DNA of 64,000 nt from Dugong dugon (lineage: Eukaryota; Chordata; Mammalia; Sirenia; Dugongidae). The notes under the pieces were generated by a model that was not told where the DNA came from, did not search any database, and worked only from the letters and a program-made list of their open reading frames with translations. Where the stretch lies: positions 171,379,624 through 171,443,623 of the forward strand of contig CM057461.1 in NCBI GenBank assembly GCA_030035585.1, read 5' to 3'. The translations under genes and the position numbers were made by a program. Below, piece after piece: positions 54,588 to 64,000 of the stretch; position 1 is the first letter of the stretch, and each line of letters begins with the position of its first letter.

Positions 54588-55621
54588 TTGTTGTTGTTAG
54601 GTGCCAACGAGTCCATTCTGACTCACAGCGATCCAGTGTGATAGAGCAGAACTTCCTCACAGAGTCTTCTTGGCTGTAATATTTACGGAAGCAGATCACC
54701 AGATCTTTTCTCCCTTAGAGCTGCTGTTGTTGTTGTTAGGTGCTGACTAGTTGATTCCAACTCGTAATGACCCCATGTGCAACAGAAGGGAACACTGTCC
54801 GGTCCTGCACCATCCTCACAATCATTGTTATGCTTGAGCCCATTGTTGCAGCCACCTGTGTCAATCCATTTCGTTGAGGGTCTTCCTCTTTTTCTCTGAC
54901 CCTCTACTTCACCAAGCATGATGTCCTTCTCCAGGGACTGGTCCCTCCTGATAACATGTCCAAAATATGTGAGACAAAGTCTTGCCATCCTTGCTTCTAA
55001 GGAGAATACTGACTGTACTTCTTCCAAGACAGATTTGTTCGTTCTTCTGTGTTATATTCAATATTCAATATTCTTCACCAACTCCATAATTCAAAGGCAT
55101 CAATTCTTCTTCAGTATTCCTTATTCACTGTCCAGCTTTCACATGCATATGAGGAGATTGAAAACATCATGGTCAGGTGCACCCTAGTCTTCAAGGTGAT
55201 GTCTTTGCTTTTTAACACTTGAAAGAGGTCTTTTCCAGTAGATTTGCCCAGTGCAAAGTGTCGTTTGATTTCTTGGCTACTGCTTCCATGGGTGTTGATT
55301 GTGGATCCAAGTAAAATGAAATCCTTGACAACTTCATGTTCCATTGCTGTTCATAAGGTTTTCACTGGCTAATTTTTTCAGAAGTAGACCACCAGGTCCT
55401 TCTTCCTAGTCTATCTTAGTCTGGAAGCTCAGGTGAAACCTATCCACCATGGATGACTGTGCTGGTATTTGAAATACTGGTGGCATAGCTTCCAGCATCA
55501 CAGCAACATGCAAGCCGCCACGGTACAACCAATGGATAGATGCGTAGAATGCTGGGTGGGTTCAAGAAGCCAACCTTTCGGTTAGCAGCCAAGCACATAA
55601 TCATTGGGCCACCAGAGCTCC
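54588..55621 (-). mobile_element. AfroSINE, long variant, split by an RTE derivative
   Basis: The tail half and long-variant block lie at 54588-54720 ('gttgttgttaggtgccaacgagtcc…gctgtaatatttacggaagcagatcaccag'). The body and head resume at 55549-55621 ('gctgggtgggttcaag…ccaccagagctcc'). Junctions agagctg and agaatgctg look like a worn target duplication. Confidence 0.87.
54721..55548 (-). mobile_element. Internally deleted BovB-like RTE
   Basis: The minus strand begins with an RTE 5' core (55548 down to 55339: 'gtggcggcttgcatgttgctg…ttccagactaagatagactagg…ccagtgaaaaccttatg'). It jumps at ~55338 to the last ~615 bp of the RT tail (LLGSTINTHGSSSQEIKRHF, then YACESWTVNKE, then LTYFGHVIRRDQSLEKDIML, then RGRPSTKWIDT) and ends at the GTTGTTGTTAGG tail. 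The RT core is deleted. It is nested in an AfroSINE. Confidence 0.85.
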
Positions 55622-56282
55622 TTCTGCATCCCCTTAGGAGAGCCTTTATTTTTTGAATACCCAATTTAGTAAAGTGTTTCAAATGTCATAAGCTGTAAGA
55701 GTATATATAGTTAAAAGCTTCCCTGCCGTTATTGCCTCCCAAATGCCAATCTCTACCTCCCCCAGCCTCCAAAAGCAATCCATATTATCGGTTTTTGGTG
55801 TATCCTTCTAGAGATATATGAATGTTAATCCATACAATTTGTATATCTCTTTTGCCATTTTTACATAAACAGTAGCGTGCTACACACTGTACTTTCTCTT
55901 TTGCACTTTGTTGCTTTAAGGTAGCAATATATGGAGATTGTTTGCATCAGTGTAAAAAGCGTCTTCATTTTTTTTTCTTATAGTTAACATGCTATTTCAT
56001 GGCTGTAAATGTTAATGTTAACTTTTAATTGTTAGGTTTTTAAAATCAAACTCCTTGCTTTAATGACTGAAGGTAATGACTTCAGTCAGTACCAACCCAG
56101 ATTTATTTGGAGAATTATGAGGTCTGAAGCATTCTTGAAATTTGAAGCAGTGAAATTTCAGTGGGGAATATATTTTGATAGACTGAAGGTCTTTCTGTCA
56201 TCCTTCATATGGCATTCTTATTGCTTATCCGAAATAGCTGGGTCCTACTGAGAAATAAAGTAATAATACTAACAGCTAACCA
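55622..56282. repeat. Possible L1-type fragment at 55700-56010; the rest unassigned
   Basis: 'ggtgtatccttctagagatatatgaatg…gcactttgttgctttaaggtagcaatatatggagattg…atgctatttcatggctgtaaat' resembles an antisense L1 3' UTR block. Confidence 0.45.
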
Positions 56283-56525
56283 ATACTGTTTTCTAGGAGT
56301 CAGGCATTGTGCTTTTCAGTTTAAATGGATTATCTATTTTCATTCTAATGGTATTTTGCGGTAGGCCTTTTAATTATCTTTATTTTATATTTGAGAGACT
56401 AAATCTTAGGTAGTATAAATAACTTGCCTAGGGACGCAAAGCTAATCAGTGATAAAAGATTGGAACCTAGGCAGTTAAACTCTGGATTCCAAATCTTAAC
56501 ATTTACATTCTGCTACTTTACCTGG
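56283..56525 (-). repeat. MIR SINE
   Basis: Antisense: 'gagtcaggcattgtgcttttc…atggattatctattttc…ttgagagactaaatcttagg…aacttgcctagggacgcaaagc…ctaggcagttaaactctgg'. Confidence 0.7.
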
Positions 56526-56785
56526 TGAAGTTCAAGCTATGGAACACCACAGAGGAAGAGCTCATATTGCTCACAATGGTTATCTGTCTTTGCAAAATAG
56601 AATAGATTTATTAGAATAACTAATTGTAAATATAGTCCTTTAGGCAAAATGTCCTGGCAGGCCACATGTACAAAATGTAGCAAATATAAGAATACCATTT
56701 GTAGGTACCACTAAAGATCCAAGGGCAATCTTTGCATACAATAAATAGAAGAGGTCAGAGACAGCCTGATGCATATATATCTATG

Positions 56786-57312
56786 TGTCTTAATTCTCTA
56801 GAGCTGCTATAACAGAAATACCACAAGTGCATGGCTTTAACAAAGAAAAATTTATTCTCTCACAGTCTAGGAGGCTAGAAGTCTGAATTCAGGGTTTCAG
56901 CTCCAGAGGAAGTCATTCTCTCTTTGTCGGCTCTGGGAGAAGATCTTTGTCATCAATCTTCTTCTGACTGAGGAGCTTCTCAGTGCAGGGACCCCGGGTC
57001 CAAAGGACACACCATGCACCCGGTGCTGCTTTCTTGGTGGTATGAGGTCTCCTATGTCTCTCTGCTTGATTCTTTCTTTTATGTCTCAAAAGAGATTGGA
57101 TTAAAACACAATCTAATCTTGTAGATTATGTCCTGCCTCATTAACATAACTGCCATTAATCCCATCTCTTCAATATCACAGAGACAGGATTTACAACACA
57201 TAGGAAAATCACATCAGAATGACAAAATGGTGGACAATCACGCAGTACTGGGAACCATGGCCTAGCCAAACTGATACATATATTTTTGGAGGACAGAATT
57301 CAATCCATGACA
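56786..57312 (-). mobile_element. Solo LTR, family A
   Basis: 527 bp from TGTCTTAATTCTC to CCATGACA (plus strand); sense is minus. Flanks ctatg/gtagg match at 3/5. It has the same order of blocks as the other three copies, and no internal region. Confidence 0.86.
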
Positions 57313-57861
57313 GTAGGTATGTATATATGTATATTATTGTGTTTTCCTAGCTACATTAGGGTCTAACAATCATATTAATGGAAAACACTACGTATGTAGG
57401 GCCATGGTACATGTGCCATGATATCATGTCTTGCATGGCTTAAATAGAGAGATTGACTGGTAATTTAAAAATCAACTTTTATTGTCTACTGATTATCATA
57501 TGTTCAGAAAATACATATTATATGTATGTATGTGTATCTCTTTCTCTGAAGGAAATTGGAGTGTTACATTGTGATGTGGATATCTGTTATCTTTCGGTGG
57601 TCTAGCACAAAACTCATCTTTCTATTTGGGGACAATTCCTCATTATATATATTATCTCTATGAAGGCATGCAGGACTCTGTGTTGGCACTTAGTGATATA
57701 CTCATCCTCTTTCATTACCACCCCAGAATCACAGGGGCTAGAAACCTCGGAACTACATTTCAGAGAATCCTTTGTCAACAAAATTGCGTTTAGGTCCCAC
57801 CAATTAGTCATTAAAACAAAATGTGGAAGGTGAATGTGAAGCAGAAATCGTTATTCCTTCT
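57313..57861. other. Unassigned sequence
   Basis: Nothing recognised. Confidence 0.4.
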
Positions 57862-57937
57862 ACAGCTGTGTCAGGCCAACTCATAGCCTTTGTCAAGCAC
57901 GAAATTTTCCAGTAGCCTCCAGGCATTGTGTAAAAAA
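57862..57937 (+). repeat. ~75-bp A-tailed repeat, copy 2
   Basis: acagctgtgtcaggccaact through 'ttttccagtagcctccaggcattgtg' and taaaaaa. Partner of 54231-54306, in the same orientation 3.6 kb away. The flanks of the two copies are unrelated. Confidence 0.75.
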
Positions 57938-59028
57938 TGGCAAACTTAGATGTTGAAATGCAAATGTGGCTATTGGCAACAGTCACACAAAACTTTTGCA
58001 TTTTAGCATTAGTTACATCTAGAGCATCTGAAGGCTAGCAACAGTTTGAGGATTGGAAGTCGTTCTAATTGTTTAGTAATCACTCAAGTCCCTTTATCAT
58101 TTTTCTGTTGAAATACTTAGAATGGGGTCTCTTTTTCTGACCAAATCTTGACAGATACAGAGGAAATGTCTGAACTTGGACTACAGAATCCAGAAGGGCA
58201 AAAATTTCCTAGATTCTTTTCCCTTGGTAGCTTAGCTCCTATGGGAGGTGAACCTAAAAGGGTGTTTATAATTTATTAGTGGCAGCAGTAGAGGATGTAC
58301 CCAGGGCTAGAAGCATCAAGGTCCAGTGATAGCTGTGATATCCAGACTTTACTATTCCTAATAAAAGTGAGTTGCTTTGATATTTGACTGTTCAGAACTA
58401 CCTAGGATTTTACTTGATTTTTATATCTGTTCTGTCAATTGCTTAAGCCCTCTACATCTTTTTAATGAAATTATGGTTTTTTTTAGTACAACCAGAACCA
58501 AAGAATCCTAACTTATATAGCCAAGATATGGATAACTCATGCCATAGGAACCACCTGTAACTACGAAACTCCGGACACAGACTTTAATATCAGAAGTATT
58601 AGATATATTAGAAGCTCAGGGAGTGAGGCTCAAGAGACTTTTTTTTTTTTCTTCCAGTCCTTTAAGGGATTCTGATGCACACTAAAGTCTGAGAACCACT
58701 GCCCTAGACATTATCATGTAAGAATCATGAGCTGATAGAAACAGCAAATAACCTCCATGCCTGCCTCAGAGACGTACATGTGTATTTTTTTGTATTACTT
58801 ATGAAGTTTTCTCTAGTAATTTAATACTTCTGAAGAAATCTTGAAAGATTATTTCTAAATGTCATGCATTTTATTTGATCAACTTTGTTAACTTCCCCAT
58901 TAGTGGGAAATCTATGGCATATGGATTTATTAAGATCCCATTAGCTCATCCATGTTTAACCTAACCTGTTCTAATTACCACATCTATTTTCTCTCCTCTG
59001 TAAAGTCTGTTAACCAATTTATCTTACC
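57938..59028. other. Unassigned; MER5-like end at 58640-58706
   Basis: 'gggattctgatgcacactaaagtctgagaaccactgcc' at 58668-58704 is a hAT/MER5-type terminus. The rest is unassigned. Confidence 0.45.
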
Positions 59029-59041
59029 TAATCATTTGCCA

Positions 59042-59186
59042 GGAACCCTGGTGATGCAGTGGTTAAGAGCTCGGCTGCTAACCAAAAGGTCAGCAGTTTG
59101 AATCCACCAGCCGCTCCTTGGAAACTCTGTGGGGCAGTTCTACCTTGTCCTATATGGTCGCTATGAGTTGAAATGTTTTTTTTTTT
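59042..59186 (+). mobile_element. AfroSINE, 3'-shortened
   Basis: Sense GGAACCCTGGTGATGCAGTGG to 'gtcgctatgagttgaaatg' followed by T's. The RTE-like CGACGGCAACGGG block is missing although the target duplication is present (taatcatttgcca 59029-59041, taatcatctgcca 59187-59199, 12/13). Confidence 0.94.
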
Positions 59187-59199
59187 TAATCATCTGCCA

Positions 59200-59559
59200 A
59201 TTTAGGTAATAGTTTTTTTTTTTTTTTAACCAGTAATGCCTAATTTCTGCCTGAAAGATAACCCCCCTTCCATGTTCAGATACAAAGAGAAATTGCTCTA
59301 GACCTATTGACAGTTTTAAGCTGATACGTGACTATTGCTCATTTCTATGCTGTTGATTTTTTCAATAATTGTAATCTGAAAAATACACTTGCTTTTTTGT
59401 TTCTGGTTCATGATGATCATCTACTTAGCTGTCTATTTTATCTTATTTTTAGTTTTTCTTATTAAAATAAGTCTATTTATACCTTCCCAATTCTTCTACA
59501 GTTGCAAATACAGCATACACAAATGATGACAGCAAAATAATTAACTTATTATAGTTAAG
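59200..59559. other. Unassigned sequence
   Basis: T-run at 59213-59227; nothing else. Confidence 0.4.
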
Positions 59560-59854
59560 AAGTACGGCCAGAATGCTCCTTAGAAGCAAGGATGGCGAGA
59601 CTTCATATTACATACTTTGGACATGTTATCAGGAGGGACCCATCCCTGGAGAAGGACATCATGTCTGGTAAAGTACAGAGTTAGCAAAAGAGAGGGAGAC
59701 CCTCAACGAGATGGACTGACACAGTAACTGCAAGAATGGGCTAAAGCATAATAACGATTGTGAGGATGGTGCAGGACCAGGCAGTGTTTCTTTCTGTTGT
59801 ACATGGGATTGCTGTAAGTTGGCACTGGCTGACGGCACCTAACAACAACAACAG
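59560..59854 (+). mobile_element. BovB-like RTE 3' end
   Basis: Sense, from 'aagaagtacggccagaatgctcc' to GACGGCACCTAACAACAACAAC. It encodes decayed C-terminal tail sequence (RRPSTRWTDT-type). Severely 5'-truncated. Confidence 0.92.
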
Positions 59855-59918
59855 TGTTAATATCAGCAGCTAACACGAATGCTAGGCACGTTGTGTAGTT
59901 TGTCTCCTTTAATGTCAC

Positions 59919-60222
59919 AACACTGTTGTTGTTAGGTGCCACTGAGGTCGACTCTACTTTGAGGGAGACGGCTCTTGCCTAGTTGTATTTTGAGTGCCTT
60001 CCAACCTGAGGGGCTTGTCTTCCGGCACTATATCAAACAATGTTCCGCTGCTATTCATAAGGTTTTAACTGGCTAATTTTTCTAGAAGTAGACCACCAGT
60101 CCTTCTTCCTAGTCTGTCTTAGCCTGGAAGGCTCAGCTGAAACTTGTACACCATGGGTGACCTTTCTAGTATTTGAAATACCGGCAGCATAGCTTCCAGG
60201 ATCATAGCAACACGCAAGTCAA
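59919..60222 (-). mobile_element. RTE derivative: 5' core joined directly to the 3' tail
   Basis: The minus strand reads the RTE 5' core ('cttgcgtgttgctatgatcctgg…caggctaagacagactagg…aaaccttatgaatag', then 'gccggaagacaagcccctcaggttggaaggc') for ~280 bp. It then goes straight to GGCACCTAACAACAACA. Everything between is absent, leaving a SINE-sized element with no coding sequence. Confidence 0.82.
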
Positions 60223-60370
60223 ACGTATTATTACCTATGAAAACAATTGTACTTGTTATTGCTATGTATATTCTGAAGACTAGGTTTTAACTAGTGTTTT
60301 AATGCCCTCAAAATAAATGCAAATACCCCATAGCTTGGAGTACTTTCCTGAACCCCTTTCTGAGATATCT

Positions 60371-61538
60371 TTGTTGTTGTTAGGTGCCCTGAGTCGATTC
60401 CGACTCATAGCAACCCTACGTACAACAGAACGAAACACTGCCTGGCCCCTAACCATGCTCACAATCCTTGTTATGCTTGAACCCATTGTTGCAACCACTG
60501 TGTCAATCCATCTTGTTAAGGGTGTTCATCTTTTTCACTGACCCTCTACTTTACCAAGGGTGATGTCCTTCTCTAAGGACTGATCCCTCCGGACAACATG
60601 TCCAAAGTATGTAAGATGTAGTCTCACCATCCTTGCTTCTAAGGAGCATTCTGGTTGTGCTTCTTCCAAGACAGATTTGTTCATTCTTTTGGCAGTCTAT
60701 GGTATATTCAATACTCTTTGCCAACATCACAATTCAATTCTTCTTCGATCATCCTTATTTTTCAAGCTTTCACGTGCATAGGATGCTATTGAAAATACCA
60801 TGACTTGGGCCAGGCGCACCTTAGTCTTCAAGGTGACATCTTTGCTTTTCAACACTTTAAAGAGGTATTTTGCGGCAGATCTTCCTAGGGCAATGTGTCT
60901 TTTGATTTCTTGACTGCTGCTCCCATGGGTGTTGATTGTGGATCCAAGTAAAATGAAATCCTTGATAACTTCAACCTTTTCCTTGTTTCTCATAATGTTG
61001 CTTATTGGTCCACTTGTGAGGATTTTTGTTTTCTTTATGTTTAGGTGTAATCCATACTGAAGGCTATAGTCTTCGATCTTCATCAGTAAGTGCTTCAAGT
61101 CCTCTTCACTTTCAGCAAGCAAGGTTGTGCCGTCTGCATAATGCAGGTTGTTAATGAGTCTTTCTCCAGTCCTGATGCCCCATTCTTATTCATATAGTCC
61201 AGCTTCTTGGATTATTTGCTCAGCATACAGATTGAATAAGTATGGTAAAAGGATAGAACCCTGACGCATGCCTTTCCTGACTGTAAAGCATGCAGTATCC
61301 CCTTGTTCTGTCCCAACAACTGCCTCTTGATCTATGTACAGGTTCCTCATGAGCATAATTAAGTGTTCTGGAATTCCCATTCTTGGCACTGTTATCCATA
61401 ATCTGTTATGATCCGCACAGTCAAATGCCTTTGCATGGTCAGTAAAACACAGGTAAAAATCTTTCTAGTATTCTCTGCTTTCAGCCAGGATCCATCTGAC
61501 ATTAGCAATGATATCCCTGGTTCTAAGTCCTCTTCTTT
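60371..61538 (-). mobile_element. BovB-like RTE LINE, longest copy in the window
   Basis: About 1.17 kb antisense, from the GTTGTTGTTAGGTGCC tail at 60371 to the 5' truncation near 61538. It covers RT from the conserved region before the palm to the C-terminus. No target duplication was identified with confidence. Confidence 0.93.
60727..61535 (-). pseudogene. RTE reverse transcriptase remnant
   Basis: Two frames survive. Minus 61186-61389 carries RMGIPEHLIMLMRNLYIDQE, then VRKGMRQGSILLPYLFNLYA (the RQG…LSPYLFNLY motif). Minus 60727-61122 carries LLAESEEDLKHLL, then LHLNIKKTKILTSGPISNIM, then LGSTINTHGSSSQEIKRHIA. They are separated by frameshifts. The catalytic YADD is changed to YADG at 61129-61140, so a metal-binding aspartate is lost. 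Confidence 0.9.
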
Positions 61539-61744
61539 AGAACCACTTTATGAATCACATGGAAATTTTGTCTTATTATTTTTAATCTTTTAACCCCAAA
61601 CTGTGTTATTCAGTATGATGACTTGTCAGTGTAATTCAGATCAGCCTTCAAAGGAACACACCCTGCCTCTGTTAAAATTATAATAGTGTGAAGAGTGCCT
61701 GGAAAGTATGAAGGCTCATGTTTACATAGCTTTTCATTAGAAAA

Positions 61745-61912
61745 GAAGCAGAGCAGAATGGCTAAGAACAAGGGCTTGGGAGTCAGCTTTAGTTCTAGTT
61801 TCTTCTCGTCCACTTGGGCAACGCAGAAATCCGTCTATGCCTCAGAGTTGTCATCTGTAAAATGAAGATGCTGCTGACCTCATAAGGTTGTCATGAGGAT
61901 TAAAAGACACAA
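61745..61912 (+). repeat. MIR SINE
   Basis: 'gaatggctaagaacaagggcttgggagtcagc…tatgcctcagagttgtcatctgtaaaatgaagatgctgctg…aaggttgtcatgaggattaaaagac'. The 3' end is cut by an AfroSINE. Confidence 0.8.
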
Positions 61913-62079
61913 AATCAAAAAAACCAAACCTGTTGCTGTCGAGTCTATACCGACTCACAGCGACCCTATGGGACAGAGTAGAACTGTCCCATAGGGTTTC
62001 CAAGGAGCGGCTGGTGAATTCAAACTGCCAACCTTTTGGTTAGCAGTTGAGCTCTTAACCACTGTGCCACCAGGGCTCT
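61913..62079 (-). mobile_element. AfroSINE at the end of MIR
   Basis: A-rich tail (atcaaaaaaaccaaacc), then gttgctgtcgagtc to 'gtgccaccagggctc'. Well preserved. Confidence 0.93.
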
Positions 62080-62204
62080 ATGTCAATAAGTTTTCCACAG
62101 TGTACAGCAAACAGCAAGTAGTAAATGGCAGATCCTACATATCTATCTCTATAGATACATATTTATATGTATAATAACATAACAATTTAACAAAGCTTGA
62201 TCTC

Positions 62205-62413
62205 TTGTTGTTAGCTGCCCTTGAATTGATTCTGACTCATGACCTCATGTGTGCAGAATAGAATGCTCAATGGGTTTTTAAGGCTGTGACCTTTCTGAAG
62301 CAGATTGCCAGGAACAGATCACCAAGTCTATCTTCCAAGGTGCCTCTGGATGGGTTCAAAAGGCCAATCCTTCAATTAGTTCTCGAATACTTAACTTTTT
62401 GTGCTACCCAGAG
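62205..62413 (-). mobile_element. AfroSINE, old long variant
   Basis: 'ttgttgttagctgcccttgaattgattc…aatgctcaatgggtttttaaggctgtgacc…gcagattgccagg…gatgggttcaaaaggccaatcc…ttgtgctacccagag'. Strongly diverged, with a small internal duplication around 'agattgccaggaacagatcacc'. Confidence 0.8.
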
Positions 62414-62472
62414 ATTCACAAGATCTGTTAACACGTCCAAAAACAGTCCTGCTTTGCCAGGCATGTTCTTTG

Positions 62473-62499
62473 ACTTTTGTGATAGAAGATCACAAAAGT
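62473..62499. repeat. Perfect 11-bp hairpin
   Basis: ACTTTTGTGAT and ATCACAAAAGT separated by agaag. There is no T-run or other context that would make it a terminator. Confidence 0.9.
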
Positions 62500-63664
62500 G
62501 TGAGGGGAAATGCATTACATGAGGGAGGTGGAGGCATGAGGACTGAGGAGTTTGTGGAGCTGGAGGCAGAGTTTGAGTAGAGAAAATCAGGGGTGTTGGA
62601 GGGTGAGGGAGGAGGGGGGCTTGAATTAGTATTGTTGGTACCATGCATACTGTTCCTAGAATTCAGGAGATAAAGGTGAAGAACTTGAGTTATTTTGAAA
62701 TTAGTTTTTGTGACACGGACCATTTTCCTTTATTGGACAGTGTTGGGTAGACATAGCTACATTTTTTCTGAGTGATTATTTGCACCATAGTGGAAATAAT
62801 TTCTTAAAGCTAGACATTCAAAATAATCTCCAGATATTTCCATTATACAATCTGTAACTTAATAAAAACATGTATATATGTGACCAACCAAAGCTTAATG
62901 ATTATGTGTTTAGTTGTAAAGCTATTCTCTAAAGCTCAAAATAAATATATGTTGTCAGCAGCTCCTTTATTTGATTTAATGCTTCTTGTTTCCCAAGGGT
63001 AGTTCTGCTGTTAGTGGTACAAACTTCCTAAAACAGTTAGCTAGATGGTGTTTGTAACCTATGCCTACAAAATGGAGAAAAGCGAGAGGATCCTTCTAGC
63101 TCTTGGATTCTTAGTTTTGTTCTTTAAGCTATCTAAGCTAACTTGAGCATATGGGTATATGTGTCTTTAATTGCCACAGGCATGAATCTAGGGTTATTCA
63201 TAAGCCACAACACACTGCCCCCCAAAATTAGGAAAATTGGAAAGGTGACATGAATTTTTGTACAATAATAAGTAGAGGACAGTTGACTGACGGGTTTAAC
63301 CCAGTCTTACATATTCCCAAGAAACCTTAATGTAAATACACTGTTTGTAAAACAGCAGTTTATATCTTCAATGTGAAACTGTATTTCTTCAAATATATAA
63401 AATAGCACCAAGAAAACATAATTTTTAAAAGATGTTTTCTTGTACAAAATCAACCTGGAGCTTTTTTTTTTTTTAAAATCCACTTAAAACAGAAATATAT
63501 TTAAATGAAATCTGCCTTCATATCCGTGTTATGCAGATAGCAAGCAATTTTAACTACACAGTGAACTTTTTTGAGCTACACAGATGTGTGATGTTTCTTG
63601 TGTAAAGCAACAGAAAAACAAAAGAAAACAAAAGACACAGAAAGACATTTATTCAGCTTCTAAT
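62500..63664. other. Unassigned sequence
   Basis: A G/A-rich stretch lies at 62520-62630. Nothing recognised. Confidence 0.4.
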
Positions 63665-63800
63665 GTGAATCAGGTTTTGTGTTTGGTATGATTATATACA
63701 TTATACTTCTTATTCCTCAGAAAAACCCTGAAGTGGTTATTGACCCCATTTTTAAGGGAAGTTATTAGGCCAGTGAATTAACGTGATTAGTCCAAAGTTG
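63665..63800 (-). repeat. MIR core fragment
   Basis: 'cattatacttcttattcctcagaaaaaccctgaagtggttattgaccccatttttaaggg…gtgattagtccaaagttgcac'. Confidence 0.6.
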
Positions 63801-64000
63801 CACATTTGATATATTCAGCTTTTCTAGACTAATAGTAACTCTTTTGAATAAAGAATGTTTCTGTACTTGACGGATGCTGGTATTTACTAGCTTCAAAACT
63901 CTATTCTGTGTTTTTCAAATCCATTCTTTTTTCATTCCTTTCTGATTCCGCAAGTGTAACTAATTAAAAGAATCATTAAGCATACAATGTAGATATAAAT

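Noticed and set aside
60727-61122. A host gene of 131 codons
   Set aside because: The peptide is the RTE reverse transcriptase C-terminal region, broken by frameshifts and with YADG in place of YADD.
62473-62499. A transcription terminator hairpin
   Set aside because: The stem is perfect, but there is no T-run and such terminators do not apply to vertebrate polymerase II.

Overview
This window looks like mammalian nuclear DNA from an afrotherian, most likely an elephant-type genome. The evidence is about 31 copies or fragments of the tRNA-derived AfroSINE (head GGAGCCCTGGTGGC, body GGTTAGCAGCC in reverse, tail CGACGGCAACGGGTTTGG) and eight pieces of a BovB-like RTE LINE ending in GGCACCTAACAACAAC. 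Older shared mammalian repeats (MIR, L2, L1, MER5A-like) lie beneath them. The sequence is AT-rich and CpG-poor. No bacterial, organellar or free viral signature is present.

I found no complete protein-coding host gene. Nearly all open frames are chance frames or remnants of transposon proteins. The best host-gene candidate is a minus-strand terminal exon at 34511-34615, with a clean polypyrimidine tract and AG acceptor, 34 open codons and a stop. A second, weaker C-terminal-like frame lies at 14285-14413. The window is best read as intergenic or deep-intronic DNA.

Layout. 1-10 kb: two tandem AfroSINEs, an L1 tail, an LTR with perfect 5-bp target duplications (3189-3739), an RTE fragment, an L2 with a nested SINE, and an older LTR-like repeat. 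10-20 kb: an L1 split by an RTE, an AfroSINE split by an RTE, and a solo LTR of an ERVL-MaLR-like family (15419). 19.7-20.3 kb: a composite TA-flanked inverted-repeat transposon that carries a piece of LTR. 20-29 kb: a second solo LTR (21874), a MER5A-like element with a nested SINE, and a degraded class I endogenous retrovirus (5' LTR, primer-binding site, gag, start of protease) cut by two AfroSINEs. 29-43 kb: a tRNA-Gly-headed SINE, MIR and L1 remnants, many AfroSINEs and the candidate exon. 43-50 kb: an L1 interrupted by an LTR, an RTE interrupted by a solo LTR with perfect target duplications, and an antisense L1 interrupted by the second composite transposon. 50-64 kb: AfroSINEs in inverted pairs, three RTE derivatives, a fourth solo LTR, and the longest RTE reverse-transcriptase fragment (60371-61538).

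The elements form a nested chronology. MIR, L2, MER5A and L1 are hosts. AfroSINEs and RTEs sit inside them and inside each other. The solo LTR at 44341 sits inside an RTE. AfroSINE and RTE share their 3' tail, which fits the SINE being copied by the RTE reverse transcriptase. Family names were assigned by eye from remembered consensus features, without a database search.
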